Below, in pieces: positions 44,569-59,077 of a stretch of 64,000 bases of DNA; position 1 is the stretch's first letter; the number at the start of each line of letters is the position of its first letter. The notes under the pieces are model-generated. The model made no database searches and was not told the origin of the DNA. It saw only the letters and a list, made by a program, of their open reading frames with translations. The stretch comes from Cunninghamia lanceolata (Eukaryota > Streptophyta > Pinopsida > Cupressales > Cupressaceae), in NCBI GenBank assembly GCA_027924645.1, contig BSBN01000445.1:6803001-6867000 (forward strand), written 5' to 3'. A program made the position numbers and the translations under genes.

Positions 44569-46013
44569 CTAGGGTTAGGTTGATTCCATCTATACCCCTA
44601 AGTTACCTAGGTGAAGATAATTCACCGGCATCGATCCCTAACTACTCAGATTGAAGGGTGAAATTTTATGATGTCATGATGGCGCACGGTTGAAGGGGGA
44701 AAGATGGAAAAGATCTTAATCAATTAGCGTAAATTCAACCCTAGAAATCTAGGAAAATTTTGGCAGCGTAATGCGTTTCGATAACGTGAAAATGAAATTT
44801 AAATAAAACAACATCAGGAAAATTAAATTAAATACACGATTAAATATTAGATTAACTTAGAACAAAATTAATGACATAAAGTAAAATAATAAAATTAATT
44901 TAAACGTCAAGACGTCGGTTGAAATCAACCTAAAAGCTGAGTTCGTTATTAAACATAATTTGACATTATGTTTAATAATTTCACTCGAAAACTAATGGAC
45001 GAGGGAGGAGGGTTTAAATAACCCTCCTCGTAAAAATAATAATGAGTCAATTATAATTGACAAAGTAAAAATTAACGATAAAATAACTCAATAATTTAAA
45101 CGGTAAAAAGAAAATTCCTCCCCAATGAATTAAATAATTCCCAAATTCAAATAAACTCCCAAGGCAATTAATTTAAATGTAAACCCCATTGAAAATAAAA
45201 ACAAGGTTAATTAAAGAAAAATTCCTAAGGTGAAATGAAAATAAGGTAAAAAGGCAAAATTTTAAAAAAATAAAATAAAACCTCTCAAATAAAAATATCC
45301 TCACAAACAAATGAGAAAGCCCAAATAAATTTAATATTGTCTTCTAAATACAAGTTGACCTAAATTTCTCTTCTCTATTACTTTCCTATTTACCCTAATC
45401 TCTTATTTTCCTTTGTTTTGTTGTCTTGTTTTCTCTTTGGGTTGCCCTAATTTTTCTCTTATCTAATCTTACCCTCATAGTGCCCTAATCTCTTGTTCAT
45501 AATTTCTCTTCTCCCTTGATTTTGTTTTCTTCATTTGTGCAGGTTAGGGTTTTGACTTGGTGGGGAAGCCATGGAAGAGGCTTCCTTTCCCTCCCACAGA
45601 GGTAAGCCTTCACATTACCAGCGATTTCCTTTTTTTTTGTTCTATTTTATTTTGGTGCTAAATCAATTTATACCCTTAAATATGGTGAAGTAGGCTGGAG
45701 GTGAAGATGGTTGTGGCTAATGGGGATCTTTGAGTCACCGCAATCGTGAAGGGGGTTGGAGGCCGCCAGGAGCGGCGCAGAGGTTTTGGAAGAGGTGGCG
45801 GTAAGGCAGTGCTGCGGAGGTCTGAGGTTTGGAGCCTGATGGGAATGGCGGTGTAGGTGTGGTGACCACAGAAAGGGGTAAGGGAAGGGGTGGTAGGTTT
45901 GGCGTTGAGGGGAGCCACTGCAGATGAGGGAGCTGCGGGGAAGCCATTGCGGAGGGATGTGAGGGGAACTGTGCGCAAGCGGAAAGGAGGTTACGGGGGG
46001 TGTGGTTTGGTGG

Positions 46014-46090
46014 GGGTGTGGGGAGGGGCGAAGCCCCACCCACATCCCAAGTGGTGGGGTGTGGGTGGGGCTCCGCCCCTCCCCACACCC
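46014..46090. other. GC-rich inverted repeat, 31 bp arms
   Basis: Arms 46014-46044 and 46060-46090 are complementary over 31 bases with one mismatch, around a 15-base spacer. The core is GGGGAGGGGCGAAGCCCC against GGGGCTCCGCCCCTCCCC. It is far more GC-rich than the surrounding DNA. Confidence 0.88.
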
Positions 46091-46337
46091 ACCATTTGTT
46101 AAGTTCGATGGGGGTTAAAACCCCCAACTCTATTGTATACACTCTTTTTTTTAATTTTATTGTGCTATGTTATACACACAGCAAGCTCCGAAAATTAGAT
46201 AATTACAATTTTATGTTAACAACATTTATATATATATATATTTTATTTTATTTTTCTATTACACAAGCATTATTAAAAAAAATACAATGGGTATATCACA
46301 ATCTTATTAACCAGAACAAAATGATCATATGACACAG

Positions 46338-46340
<3 letters not shown>

Positions 46341-46373
<33 letters not shown>
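46341..46373. repeat. TA dinucleotide microsatellite
   Basis: Uninterrupted TA repeats of about 33 bp inside element X. Confidence 0.95.
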
Positions 46374-46377
<4 letters not shown>

Positions 46378-46502
46378 CAATACTTGTTAAGGCAAAATCA
46401 CAGAAATATTCTTTCATCTTGCATAAATTTTCAAATGCAATTTTTCAGCTATACAAGTCAATATTATAGAGTAATCAACAAGATCCACACAAAATTTTAA
46501 CT

Positions 46503-49189
<2,687 letters not shown>

Positions 49190-49194
49190 TCCAT

Positions 49195-50185
49195 GTTGTA
49201 CATCACAATCAATATCAACCTGTTTCTTGCAATGGACTTTTTTCACTTGACTGCTTCTAGCCACATTCAATTGGAGATGCTAGACCTAGAGAGGATATAT
49301 TTTTCTTATCATATAAAAAGTCCAAAGAAAATAAAATAGTAGAGTTATCACTTAGTAATATTCCTCCTGGTGATGTTCTTGAACCTCCTTGATCTTCTGA
49401 GGCTACGATTGTAAATTCTTCCTGTACCACAGGTAGTGAATGAAGCTATGCCTAAATTGAAGGTTCTTCCCCATCCTTGAGTGTCTGGTAGATATGTCGG
49501 GGTTCCCCCTCTACCTTCCCTTTAAGGACAATGAGGGAACATTCATGCACAAAATAGACCTCCCTGCAATCATAATGTTACTTTTATACCACTTGCATCT
49601 GCAGAGACAAGTGATAAGCAACTAGTTGTGCATGTTTTATTTCCTAAGGTTTTTCAACCACTTGAATATGCTCATGTACTTCCACTTGTTTCACAAGTTG
49701 AGAAGGAAGAGTAACCTGCATTGAGGAACCCTTCCCCCATAGTCTCCTAGCCTTTGGTGGTTCCTCTCATTTCTTCTAATGTTCCTAAAACAAAGGAAGA
49801 AAAGGAACCCACGTTGGAAGACACTATGGTTCCCCTTAAAAATATAATGAATAAAGCTAAGAAAAATAAGATTGTGAGAGAAAGAAAAAAGTGTCATTGT
49901 GTTATGGTTCACCTTGTTGCAAGAGAGGAGAATCTCCCTCCTCACAATCATTTATCACCGATGGATGTCAAAGGGACAACTATCACCATTGTGTCTCCTA
50001 CAAAGAAAGCAGAAACTTCACAAACCACTATGGAACCTATTGTAATACATTCCAACAGCGGATCCAAAGATAATACAGGTATGGCTCTTGTTCCTTATAC
50101 CTCATGTGCCACAGTTCCTCTTGCATCTTGTCCACCTTTCCAAATAGATGATGAGAAAGATTGGGAGGAGGATGATTTTCTTTAG
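49195..50185 (+). pseudogene. element O C-terminal coding region after the protease
   Basis: After X, the protease end continues (HHNQYQPVS). A poorly conserved stretch with many stops and frameshifts leads to an open frame ending at 50185 in the acidic motif FQIDDEKDWEEDDFL. It has Lys/Glu-rich and Ser/Thr/Pro-rich parts. No reverse transcriptase, RNase H or integrase motif is seen in any frame here. The role is unknown. Confidence 0.6.
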
Positions 50186-51602
50186 GTTGACTCAAAAGTG
50201 AGGTACCTTATTTTTATGTTACAAGTGCATGTGATTGGTTTTCCCCCGTGATGTTTTTCTGGATAGTTTATTTGTGTTTTTATTGTTGTTGTTGTTGTTA
50301 ATCTCTCTTTGGATGACCCTTGACACCCTTGTAGGTGCAAGGATACAAAGGGACCAAAATATGTTGTGATATTCTCTCTATTTGTATCATCATTCTTCTA
50401 TATGTCATAATCTATATTATCATTGTGTCCATTGGGGAGGATGCAACGTGCAGGATGTTTTGGCATTCTCCCTTGTTGACCCAAGGGATGTTTATTTTTT
50501 GATTTCATGTGATACTTCTTCCTTTGTCTCCGTAGTTATACTAGCTGGCAGATTATGATAGTTCCATATATATATATATATATAGTCTTGAGAATTCTCC
50601 TATTATACAACCATTCCTATACTGAATCCAGTTAAGTAGATCCCTTGGTGTTGTTACTTAGTTTAATGTATTACTTCTTTTATGTTTTGGATTTATGTAG
50701 CACCTTGTTGCTATGCTCGGTGTCATACCATGACTACACAAGCCATTATGTATCATGCCTATAGAATCACCTCAGTTTTCCTTTTGTGGGGGCAACCCAT
50801 TTATGTGATGTAGTTTTTTGGGAATGCATATCTTATGGGCATGTGCTTCTGGAAATCTCTCATGCATGTTTTGTAATTTGTTCTACCTTAAAGAAATTGC
50901 ACCCTGATAGGAGTTAGAAATCACTTTAAGGTGGGGGCATACATCATGCTATGATCTCTTTTTGTTTCATATTTTCTTGTTGGTAGGGAACTCACCTAGT
51001 GATTCAGTGGTCCTCACTAGCCTGTGATGTTTCCTCTTTGGTCCATGAGCCACCTAGTGCAACGTAGTTGGCTAGTCTGTGTGCTTCATGTGACTTGTCG
51101 TGGTCACCTAGTAATTCGGCGATACTTATTAGTGCGTGATCCATGGTGGCACTTCTTTCCACATGATCCATAGTGACAGAGCAAGCTAGCATTAGAGTCA
51201 TGTGCCTTACGTGTTTGTCCTACGTATATTCATATTTTTTCTTCTTTATGCATTATGTTTTATCTTATGTTTTCACATGTCTTCGTCATGTTTTATATGT
51301 ATTCTTATGTGTATGCCTTGTGTCTTATGCGTATGCTTCATGTTAAGTGTGTATGCATTATGTATGGCATGTCTTCCATGTGTATGAACTTATGTATGCT
51401 TTTAGTACTCCATGTATGTGTGAATTAATGTTGCAATGTCTTGTGTATTTCAAGTATCTATTTAATTATGTTTTTGCAACCTTAGGATTCTAAGTTTGGG
51501 GGCTACTTGTAGTCCACAACTTGGAAGAATTCTTTGGGCTTCTATGTTTTTGTGTTTTGTCCATCCTTTAGTATGAGTTCAAACGTAAGTTCATACCCAC
51601 AC
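50186..51602 (+). other. element O 3' untranslated region
   Basis: About 1.4 kb without a convincing frame. It contains a short TA run (50567-50583) and a TATG-rich stretch (about 51230-51420) made of degenerate TTATGTRTRTGC-like units. No polymerase gene is present where an autonomous gypsy element would carry one. Confidence 0.7.
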
Positions 51603-51618
51603 TAAAGTGGGGGCTAAA
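51603..51618 (+). promoter_or_regulatory. polypurine tract of element O
   Basis: TAAAGTGGGGGCTAAA lies directly before the 3' LTR start TGTAATGTC, in the right place for plus-strand priming. Confidence 0.75.
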
Positions 51619-52806
51619 TGTAATGTCATAAAATGTATACACTAGCATTTTACACTTAGTTTAGCACTTGGTTGGACCTATTTTATTGCCTTTGTTAAAC
51701 ATGACCTATTTTAACAACTTTTTGAGCTTAAAATGATAAAATATCAATCTCGATAAATAAACCCAATGGAATCAACTTAGGATTGGACTAAGCCCACTAT
51801 ATTTGGCACTCCCCAAAGTTTGTTGGCTAAAGGTCTAGGGAGCCCAAGTGCACTGGTCCCAGTTTGGAACTTTAGCCCCACTTTGTAGTGTCAACTTAGG
51901 AGACTTCTTTAGTTTGTTATTGTCAGCCTAATTAATTTTTATTTGTTGTAAGTGAGCAGGAATGCATATTTAAATGAGTGTTGTAGTTCATTTTACACCT
52001 AGATGCTTGCTAGTGGATTAATGCGAGTTTTTCTCTCATATTGTGTTCTATGTAAAGTGTTCTTCATACTTGGAGTGTTATCTTCTTGTGGATGCTATTG
52101 AAGTTTGTTTGTAGGATTTGAAGGAAGTTTCAAGCCCTCTTCATCACTCTCCTTTGTTGGTGTAGGATCTTGAGTCATCTTCATCAACTAAGGTCATACC
52201 TTTTGTGGTTATAATCATCATTATCATTCATAATCTTTCATATTATTATAGATATGGCCTATGCCCTCTTAGGGCATGTAATCTTGGATCTAATCATCAC
52301 TGTAGTGGAGGTGAGAACACCCAAATGGGGTTTGACTAAGGTAAGCCCTTATACACAACACAACACAACCTTTTCCTCTTTCCTTGTGTGCAGGTTGGAG
52401 AAATAGGTTTCTGGAGATAATTTCTGGGAAGAAGGTAGAGTACTCAGGTATAGGTCTGGAGACATCATAGATTCTTCTAAACCCTAGAAAAGGCCTAGGG
52501 CACCCAAGTACCCTAGTCCTAGGCATTTTTTCTACAAGATCCATGTTCTGAACCTTCCTCTGATCTTTCTTGTACTTTCTGTTTGCTGTGATCTACTTTC
52601 GGGAGAGTTATAGTTTGATTTTCATCTTCTAGGGTTTGATCATTTATCTTAGCTTACATGCTTGACTTTGGTTGAATTTGATTGATCCATCTATATAAAA
52701 CAAAAGGGCAGAACCCCTATAGTTTGGCTCTCCTCCTTGGGTAGAAGCCAAGCTCAGTTTGTGCTACGAATGTTTTGTAGAAAAGGGTTTTGACCTGTTT
52801 TAACTC
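51619..52806 (+). repeat. element O 3' LTR, 3' end truncated
   Basis: Aligns with 16731-17906 from its first base. Similarity stops at TTAACTC (about 52806), where a CT repeat begins. The final 36 bases present in the 5' LTR are absent. Confidence 0.88.
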
Positions 52807-52915
52807 TCTCTCTCTCTCTCTCGCTGGGACTCTACCTACTACCCTATCTCTCACCTCCCTCCCTCCCCCCCCTCCCTCTTTACCTCCTACCCTCTCTCTC
52901 TCACCTCTCTACTAT
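52807..52915. repeat. polypyrimidine CT-rich repeat tract, right of element O
   Basis: CT runs and CCCTCCC/ACCTCCTACC blocks closely match 16572-16730, the tract on the left of O. It ends where the LTR of element D begins. Confidence 0.88.
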
Positions 52916-54924
52916 TGACAATATGTGTTGTCATTGTGTTTTTGTTGATGTCTATCAACACTTAGAGTAAGGTTAGCACTCAGTTTGTGATGATGATATA
53001 CTAGTGAGATACAATGATGATGCTGATGTTTAGGGTTGTTGATATCCAGTGATGTTCCTAGGGTTGATGTTCATGGTTGGATGTTCTGATTAGTGTCAAG
53101 TCAAGTTGTTGGTCAGCAAAGATGTTTTCATGAAAAATATTAAGATGAGAATTAGAAGCATAAAAATGAATTAGAAGCACTAAGATGAATGATGATAAAT
53201 TAAGCTATGCTGAGGATGAGACAATGTTTTCAAGGACATATGGAATGTTATATGATCCTTTCTGATGATCCTAAGAAAGTATGAGTTGCCATAAGAAAGT
53301 TCTAGCCTTTGGATGTTGGTGAAGGTTGTTGTAGGAAATTGCTTGAAAGACTACTTGGTAAAATGCTCTGCATTCCTTTACATTTTAAGATATGGTCATT
53401 TAGTTAAGAAGTTAAGTATGTTGTAAATATACTAAATCTAAAGTTTCAGGTCATTTGTCCCTCTCTAGTGAAAGTTATGGAAGATAGAGTTTCAGTTTGT
53501 GCTCTGGCAGAATCAAGTGGTGATAAAAATAGTTTGGAATGCTTTGCATTTCTCTACTGTGATAGATATGGCTATGCGGTTTTGAAGATATGTTCATAGA
53601 AGCATATGAGTGCATCCATATGCATTTCAGGTGTTTTGGAGGTTCACAAGCTTAGCTTTCAAATGATAGTTGTGATAAAGATAGTTTTGGATGCCTAGCT
53701 ATTCTCAGGACATATGCTGATGTTGTACGCCAACTTGTTGTGGCTTGAAATAATACATTGACTAATGGAAGATGGTCCTAATGATCTTATGTTATCTATA
53801 GTTTCTCCACAAGACATTTCTCTTCTCTCTCCAGTACTGGTTGTGGTTTGGAATGATGATATTGCTAGGCTATGCCTCTATTTGGCTGACTGAAGAATGT
53901 CAAAGGTTTAAGCCACAAAGTTCTTGATGTGTGGAGTTCAAGAAGTGTTTGAAGATGATGTATAGGTCCTACCAACTCACCTAGAAGAAGAATAAGCAAT
54001 ATTTTATCATTCATGAGTACCGCTAAGTTGAAATGTCTGTTGTGCTATAATCTTCATGTGTTCTTACTTAAGGGTCACCCAATTCAAATTTAAGTAATGT
54101 GCAGATGTTGTGAGTGATGTTTAGGACCAGCCTAAGAATGCATTGGGATCTGCAAGGCATGTGTTTCTTCCTAGAGTAGTGTGTAGTTCATGATAGGGCT
54201 TTTGCTATGCATGTTTCATGTTGTGTGATCTCTAGACGACTTGTAAAATGTAATATTATTGTTGTATTGGCTGACTTATAATGAAATCAATGTAATGTCA
54301 TGTATATATTGTAAACTTATTTGGTCTAGGTGAAGTATGATTGTAAAAATGGAAAAATGAAAGGGCAAAGAGCAGAGTATGAATATCATATGCATTATGA
54401 TGTGTGACTGAAGGAGAAAGAGAAGAAGTGTTAGAGGCTATCCTGATTCATCTTGAAGATATTTTTTGTGAAAAAAGGGAAGTAAAGAGTGTGCCTAATT
54501 AATCCAATCATCAGAAGAAGCAAAAGTGCAATCATCAAAGGTGTGAGCTTCAATGTCAGTTTTCAGGAAGTAGAAGGACTGTCATACTGTAATCATTTCT
54601 GACTTTGTTCTTAGTTCAGGGAGTAGTTGCTTCCTTGGGATTGACCTGAAAATAAAGTTTGCAGGGAGTTTTATGTTCCTTGGGTTGTAGCCCTAAAACA
54701 ATGTTGTAATTTTGAGCTTCATATATTGTGAGTTAATCCTCACTGTGGTTTTTCCCTTCTTGGGTTTTCCACATATATCTAGTGTTATGTGTTTATGTGC
54801 ATTGTGTTAATATTTCATGTTTATCTTGATACTATAATGCTTAAGTTTTAATCTGCTTTAGAGGATTTTGAAGTTTGATTAGATACTGATTCACCCCTCT
54901 CTCAGTATCCTAGTGTGTTCAACA
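52916..54924 (+). repeat. element D 5' LTR (about 2.0 kb)
   Basis: The end CAACA directly before the primer site is certain. The start is placed at TGACAATATG after the CT tract and is less sure. The last 250 bases share with the element 2 LTR the blocks GTGAGYTAATCCTCACT, TTTTTCCCTT.TTGGGTTTT and GATTCACCCC.CTC.T.AGTAT.CT. Confidence 0.75.
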
Positions 54925-54942
54925 ATTGGTATCAAAGCCAAG
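54925..54942 (+). promoter_or_regulatory. element D primer-binding site (initiator Met-tRNA type)
   Basis: ATTGGTATCAAAGCCAAG follows the LTR. TGGTATCA.AGC is the standard copia primer site with one change. Confidence 0.92.
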
Positions 54943-54981
54943 TTACTTAGAAGAAGCTTAATCGCTTGAGGAAGGTTCAGG

Positions 54982-55578
54982 ATGGCTCATAATGGATCTC
55001 ACAAGGTACCAATGTTTGATGGAACAAATTACTCCTTTTGGAAGCTAAGGATTGAAAACTATCTATCTTCTCTAGGGTTTGGTGTATGGCAAGTTGTTGT
55101 GAAGGGTTACATTGCTCCTGATTTTGAGCCTACAAATGCTAATGACATTAGGTTGTAGGATAACAATGCCAAGGAAAAGAGTACTATCATGAGTGGACTC
55201 AAGGATACAAAACTTCTAAAGGTAATGAGTTGCAAATCTACTAAGGATGGCTGGGTAAAACTTGAAAGCATTTATGAAGGAGATAGTAAAGTGAAGCAAG
55301 CCAAGATGCAAATCTTCAAGAGTATATTTGAGACCTTGAGGATGATAGAAGATGAAGACATTGCTAGTTATATGTTATGAGTGGATGAAATAGTTATTGG
55401 CATCACAAGTCTTGGTAATGAAGTGAAAGAAGACAAAATTGTGAAGAGGGTATTGACAACTCTTCCCAAATCTTACAGTCATAAGGTACATCTACTATTG
55501 AAGAGACTCATGATTTGGATACATATACAATAGATCAATTGTTTGGCTCTCTCATAGCCTTCAAAATGAGATAATTTG
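54982..55578 (+). pseudogene. element D copia gag, N-terminal part
   Basis: The ATG at 54982 follows the primer site by 40 bases. It begins MAHNGSHKVPMFDGTNYSFW and continues WKLRIENYLSSLG, typical of copia gag (DUF4219 then UBN2 domains), then WVKLESIYEGDSKVKQAKMQ and VKRVLTTLPKSYSHK. There are stops at 55156 and 55378 and a frameshift near 55487, after which IEETHDLDTYTIDQLFGSLI continues. The gene is then cut by the insertion of G. It would form the particle capsid. Confidence 0.92.
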
Positions 55579-55588
55579 ACAAAGGTAT

Positions 55589-56741
55589 TGTAGACACCCT
55601 AAAATGACCAAGTCGTCAAATCACTTGCATTTCATAATCTGTCTAATCACCTGCATTTCACATATTAATTAAATAATCTAATTATTTAATTAATTTCACC
55701 AAATTCTTCTAAACCACATACTTTCGACATTAATTAAATAAATTCTCTTTATTTAATTAATTAAATTAAATTCCTCTATATTCTTCTATAATTAAATCAT
55801 TTTAAATTATTTAATTAGACCATTATCCTCTTTCCAAAAATCAAGTCCACATTATATAAATAAATCCCATTATTTAATTAATTCATCACAAATTCTATCT
55901 TATCTACAATTAAATAATTTTTAAATTATTTAATTAAATCAAAATCATTCTTCCAAAATGATGCACAACAATTAAATAAATTTATTTATTTAATTTGCTT
56001 TCAAATCTTCTAAATTAAATAATTCTAATTATTTAATTATTTCTTCCAAAATATCTTCTCTAAATTTAAATAAATCAATTATTTATTTAAGTTGCTTTTT
56101 CTTCTAAATTTAGTTATCTCTAATATAACTCAAGTTTTCTATATTTAATAAAGCAAAATATCTTCTTTTCTCATGCAAATCTCCTCTTCTTGTTTTAAAT
56201 CACTTAACTGATTGCTTTATTTTTTTAATTGATTTATCTCTTCAGTTAACTTATTCTTCTATTCTTGATAACTCCTCTCATGCAAAAGAAAGCAAGACAC
56301 ATGTCTTCTTCTCATTCATTGCACATTCCTCAACTGTTCTCCTCCATTGATTCTTCTGAATTATCTGGACCGTTGATCGATCTTCCTTGAAATCTATATA
56401 AACCCTCCTCATCTCCTTCATTGAGCCTCTCTCTCTTCGATCGTATTCTCAGGCATACTTGACAGAGCTTTGAGCATACAAAACGTGTCGATTGAGCACT
56501 CTCATGATCTCTTGACATTGATCTTTGAGCACATTGAGCACACTACTTGCTTGTTGCAGCTATGGCTTCGCAACTTCATTGAGCAATCCACATTCAATCC
56601 AAAGGAAACAATATAGATTTCGGTAAAAGTCTTTATTTCATTGATTATTTGTCATGGCTTTTATTTAAATTCATTTTCTTTATGTTATTGGGTTCTTTGA
56701 TTTTATTTAGTTTAGATTTAATCAATTTTTTCTCATACACA
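55589..56741 (+). repeat. element G 5' LTR (1153 bp)
   Basis: Starts TGTAGACACCC and ends TCATACACA. The first half holds about six AT-rich inverted pairs (ATTAAATAA...TTATTTAAT) spaced by pyrimidine-rich DNA between 55660 and 56100. The same start and architecture occur in the 742 bp insert at 12704-13445. Confidence 0.88.
56395..56402 (+). promoter_or_regulatory. TATA box in the G LTR
   Basis: TATATAAA lies in a less AT-rich stretch of the LTR, with pyrimidine-rich CTCTCTCT about 30 bases downstream as a plausible start region. Inferred from sequence only. Confidence 0.6.
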
Positions 56742-56744
56742 TTC

Positions 56745-56762
56745 TGGCACGCCCGGTGGGAC
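56745..56762 (+). promoter_or_regulatory. element G primer-binding site
   Basis: TGGCACGCCCGGTGGGAC starts three bases after the LTR end. The GCCCGGTGGGAC sequence after an LTR is a familiar sight in plant gypsy elements. Confidence 0.85.
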
Positions 56763-56835
56763 CCACTAATCCCTTTGTTTCTTTGAGAAATTATTTTTTT
56801 TAAGTCGAAGTACGGCACAGCACAAACAACACCGC

Positions 56836-56985
56836 ATAACGCTTCTGGCAGGATCTTTGAGCGCTTCTGGAGGCACAGTTAAGCACTCTTGGGGGCACTG
56901 CGGTGCTTCTGGCAGCGCAGCACAGCGCTTCTGGCATAACAGAACAACGCTTCCGGCAGTATTCTACAACGCTTTTGGCTAAATT
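56836..56985 (+). repeat. GCGCTTCTGG repeat block 1 in the G leader
   Basis: About seven degenerate copies of CGCTTCTGGC spaced 15-30 bases apart, often preceded by CA or ACA. Confidence 0.8.
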
Positions 56986-57282
56986 AGGTTTTTGACTTTG
57001 TTCACTGTCTTGCAGGACTTTCACGCTATCTATCTTATTAATTTGTCTGACAAGCTATTGTATTTGTCTGACAAACCTGCTTTTTGGGCATCCTAAGCTG
57101 ATTTATTTAGGAGTACCTTTGATTTTTGTGTCAATGTTTGGTGTTGTTACAGCTTCTAATTTTTTCTAGATTTCAGAACACAGATCTCTCAGCTACCACT
57201 TCTCAGAACAATCAATCAATCATGGATTTTTATTTTAGATCTGGTTATTTTGAAAAAGTTAACCATTTTATGATCTGAGACA

Positions 57283-57535
57283 ACGCAGCGCTTTTGGCTA
57301 TATTGTATCATGCTTTTGGTAATAGAGCTCCACACTTCGGGTTATTATTCAGCGCTCCTGGTATTATCATACTGCGCTTCTGGTATTCATCACAGCGCTT
57401 TTGAAAACACAGTACAATGCTTCTGGTTGTCCTGCAGTGCTTCTGGTTATATTATCTGACGCTTCTGGTCTATGGTACAGCGCTCTTGGAAAACAGTAAG
57501 TTGCTTCTGGTAAGATTGTGCAGCGCTTTTGATCA
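57283..57535 (+). repeat. GCGCTTCTGG repeat block 2 in the G leader
   Basis: About twelve degenerate copies, mostly CAGCGCTTYTGGT with TAT or TTA after, spaced about 20 bases apart. Confidence 0.85.
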
Positions 57536-58754
57536 AAGTTGATTTGTTTTTTGCTAACTTGTGAATTTTTGGTGGAACTAACTCACTTGTTGCAGCTTTT
57601 TATTACTCACACAGAGCCAATAGATGTTTTCTTAACATGTTCATGTAGGACGAGCATTGAAGACCTCTTTGATTTATCTCACTAAGTCTTAGAAACACAT
57701 TGCATGCTGAAAAGGATAATTGAACAAATCTTTTCTTGCAATCTAAGTCTTAGGAACATACTGCTTTTCTTAAGGGACAATGGACATGTATGAACAAACA
57801 CCTCAATTTTCTAAAGGACAATGGACATGAATGCCAAACACTTCATTTCATAAGGGACAATTTACAACTACAAACGTGTCTGTGCCTAGTTTAGTTGCAC
57901 CTTATTTTTCTTATAACGAAACAATTGAACCTTTGTTTGACGTGCTTGCTCTTACTTTTTTGTACTTCCTTTAGAAGGGCTTGCTTTTGGATTGCGCTTC
58001 ATCCAAAAGGGATGACCCTAAGCGGAGTTTTCCTTTGAACCGCTATATAAGAGGGATAAGGTGAAAGCCAAGTCCTAACCGACGTCAGCCTTACCTTGTG
58101 GTGCCAAACTGAAAAGAGGTGTACTAGCTCTTTGTGGAAACGATTTTCACATTGAGCGAAGTGTTTGAAACTCTTAGTAGGATTGGTTAAAGCTTTTAGT
58201 AGCTTGTCGCATTGCTCGTAAGGCATTGGTCCCTCAAAGTCACTAAGAACCATTTTAGATAGAGACTACCCGACCTACCTCCGAACATTGCGGTAATCAT
58301 CAATGCAAGGGAAATCGATTTAAACCCTTAAGATACTCACCATTGGCTCCCTTGAGAAGAGATAGTATTCCCTTGGACATAAAGCTCTTGTGACCTACTT
58401 GAGCTTTCCAAGGGGAGGGTGAGATATCCCTACCTATCGTCTCTCGCAAAGATACTAAATATCCGACACCTTTATAGAATGATATTTTTATCGACGGAGT
58501 ATTAAGCTGTGAGCTGATCTACTGCAATGAAACCTTGTCTCTAGGGATAAAAAGTGCTTGTTATTTATTGCAATTGTCTTATGCCTGTGGAAACATTGGG
58601 CTTGTTTGGAGCCTCGAACATACACTATCTATTGTGTCAGTCCTTGTGCTTTTTTTTTTACTACTTGTTTGTTGTGTTTTCTCTTGCCAAATAAAATCCA
58701 ATCAGAAACAGAAACAATTCATCAACTTTTTGCCTTTTTGAAACATTAGACACT

Positions 58755-58995
58755 ACTTCAGCGCCCCTAGTATTATAGCAGCTCACCTTTGGTATAGCAG
58801 TACCTCACCTCTGGCAAAACTCTACTTCAGCGCCCTTGGTATAACAGTAGCTCGCTTTTGGTCACTGTAGCTTGCCTTTGGCATAGCAATAACTCGCTTC
58901 TGGTAGCTCAGTCCGTCACCTTTGGCATCAGAGTAGCACGCTTTTGGTTGCACAGTCCTGCGCCTCTGGTCAAACAGTATAGCACCTTTGGTCCA
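58755..58995 (+). repeat. GCGCTTCTGG repeat block 3, next to gag
   Basis: About eleven copies drifting toward AGCTCGCCTTTGGTATAGCAGT, about 22 bases apart, ending some 80 bases before the gag ATG at 59078. Confidence 0.85.
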
Positions 58996-59077
58996 GTACT
59001 TTGTGCATCAGAAGTTTTGTCTATTTCTTAAAGCATCTCACAAATTCCCAGCATTACATTTTGTCCTAGTGTATCCC

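Larger units (their letters stand above)
52916..55588 (+). mobile_element. element D: copia element, 5' part, interrupted by G
   Basis: 5' LTR, Met-tRNA primer-binding site and copia gag in order. The gag reading ends where the LTR of element G begins at 55589, after GGTAT. The rest of D would lie beyond G, outside the window. Confidence 0.85.
56763..59077 (+). other. element G long leader
   Basis: About 2.3 kb before the first gag ATG, without a convincing frame. It contains three blocks of the GCGCTTCTGG-type repeat (listed separately) and a middle part (57540-58750) with short repeats of GGGACAAT.GACATG near 57772-57860 and a TATATAAG motif at 58045. Confidence 0.75.

Noticed and set aside
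45668..46142. Overlapping minus-strand frames of 100-135 residues rich in Pro and Ser in element X.
   Set aside because: They lie in the GC-rich tract, where stop codons are rare by chance, and overlap each other in three frames. Low-complexity composition explains them.
57999..58253. Minus-strand 84-residue frame in the leader of G.
   Set aside because: No motif, antisense to the element, and no counterpart elsewhere in the window.
56836..58995. Regularly spaced short repeats in the G leader considered as a CRISPR array.
   Set aside because: Repeat units are short and degenerate, spacers are not of constant length, no cas-type gene exists, and the context is a plant retrotransposon.
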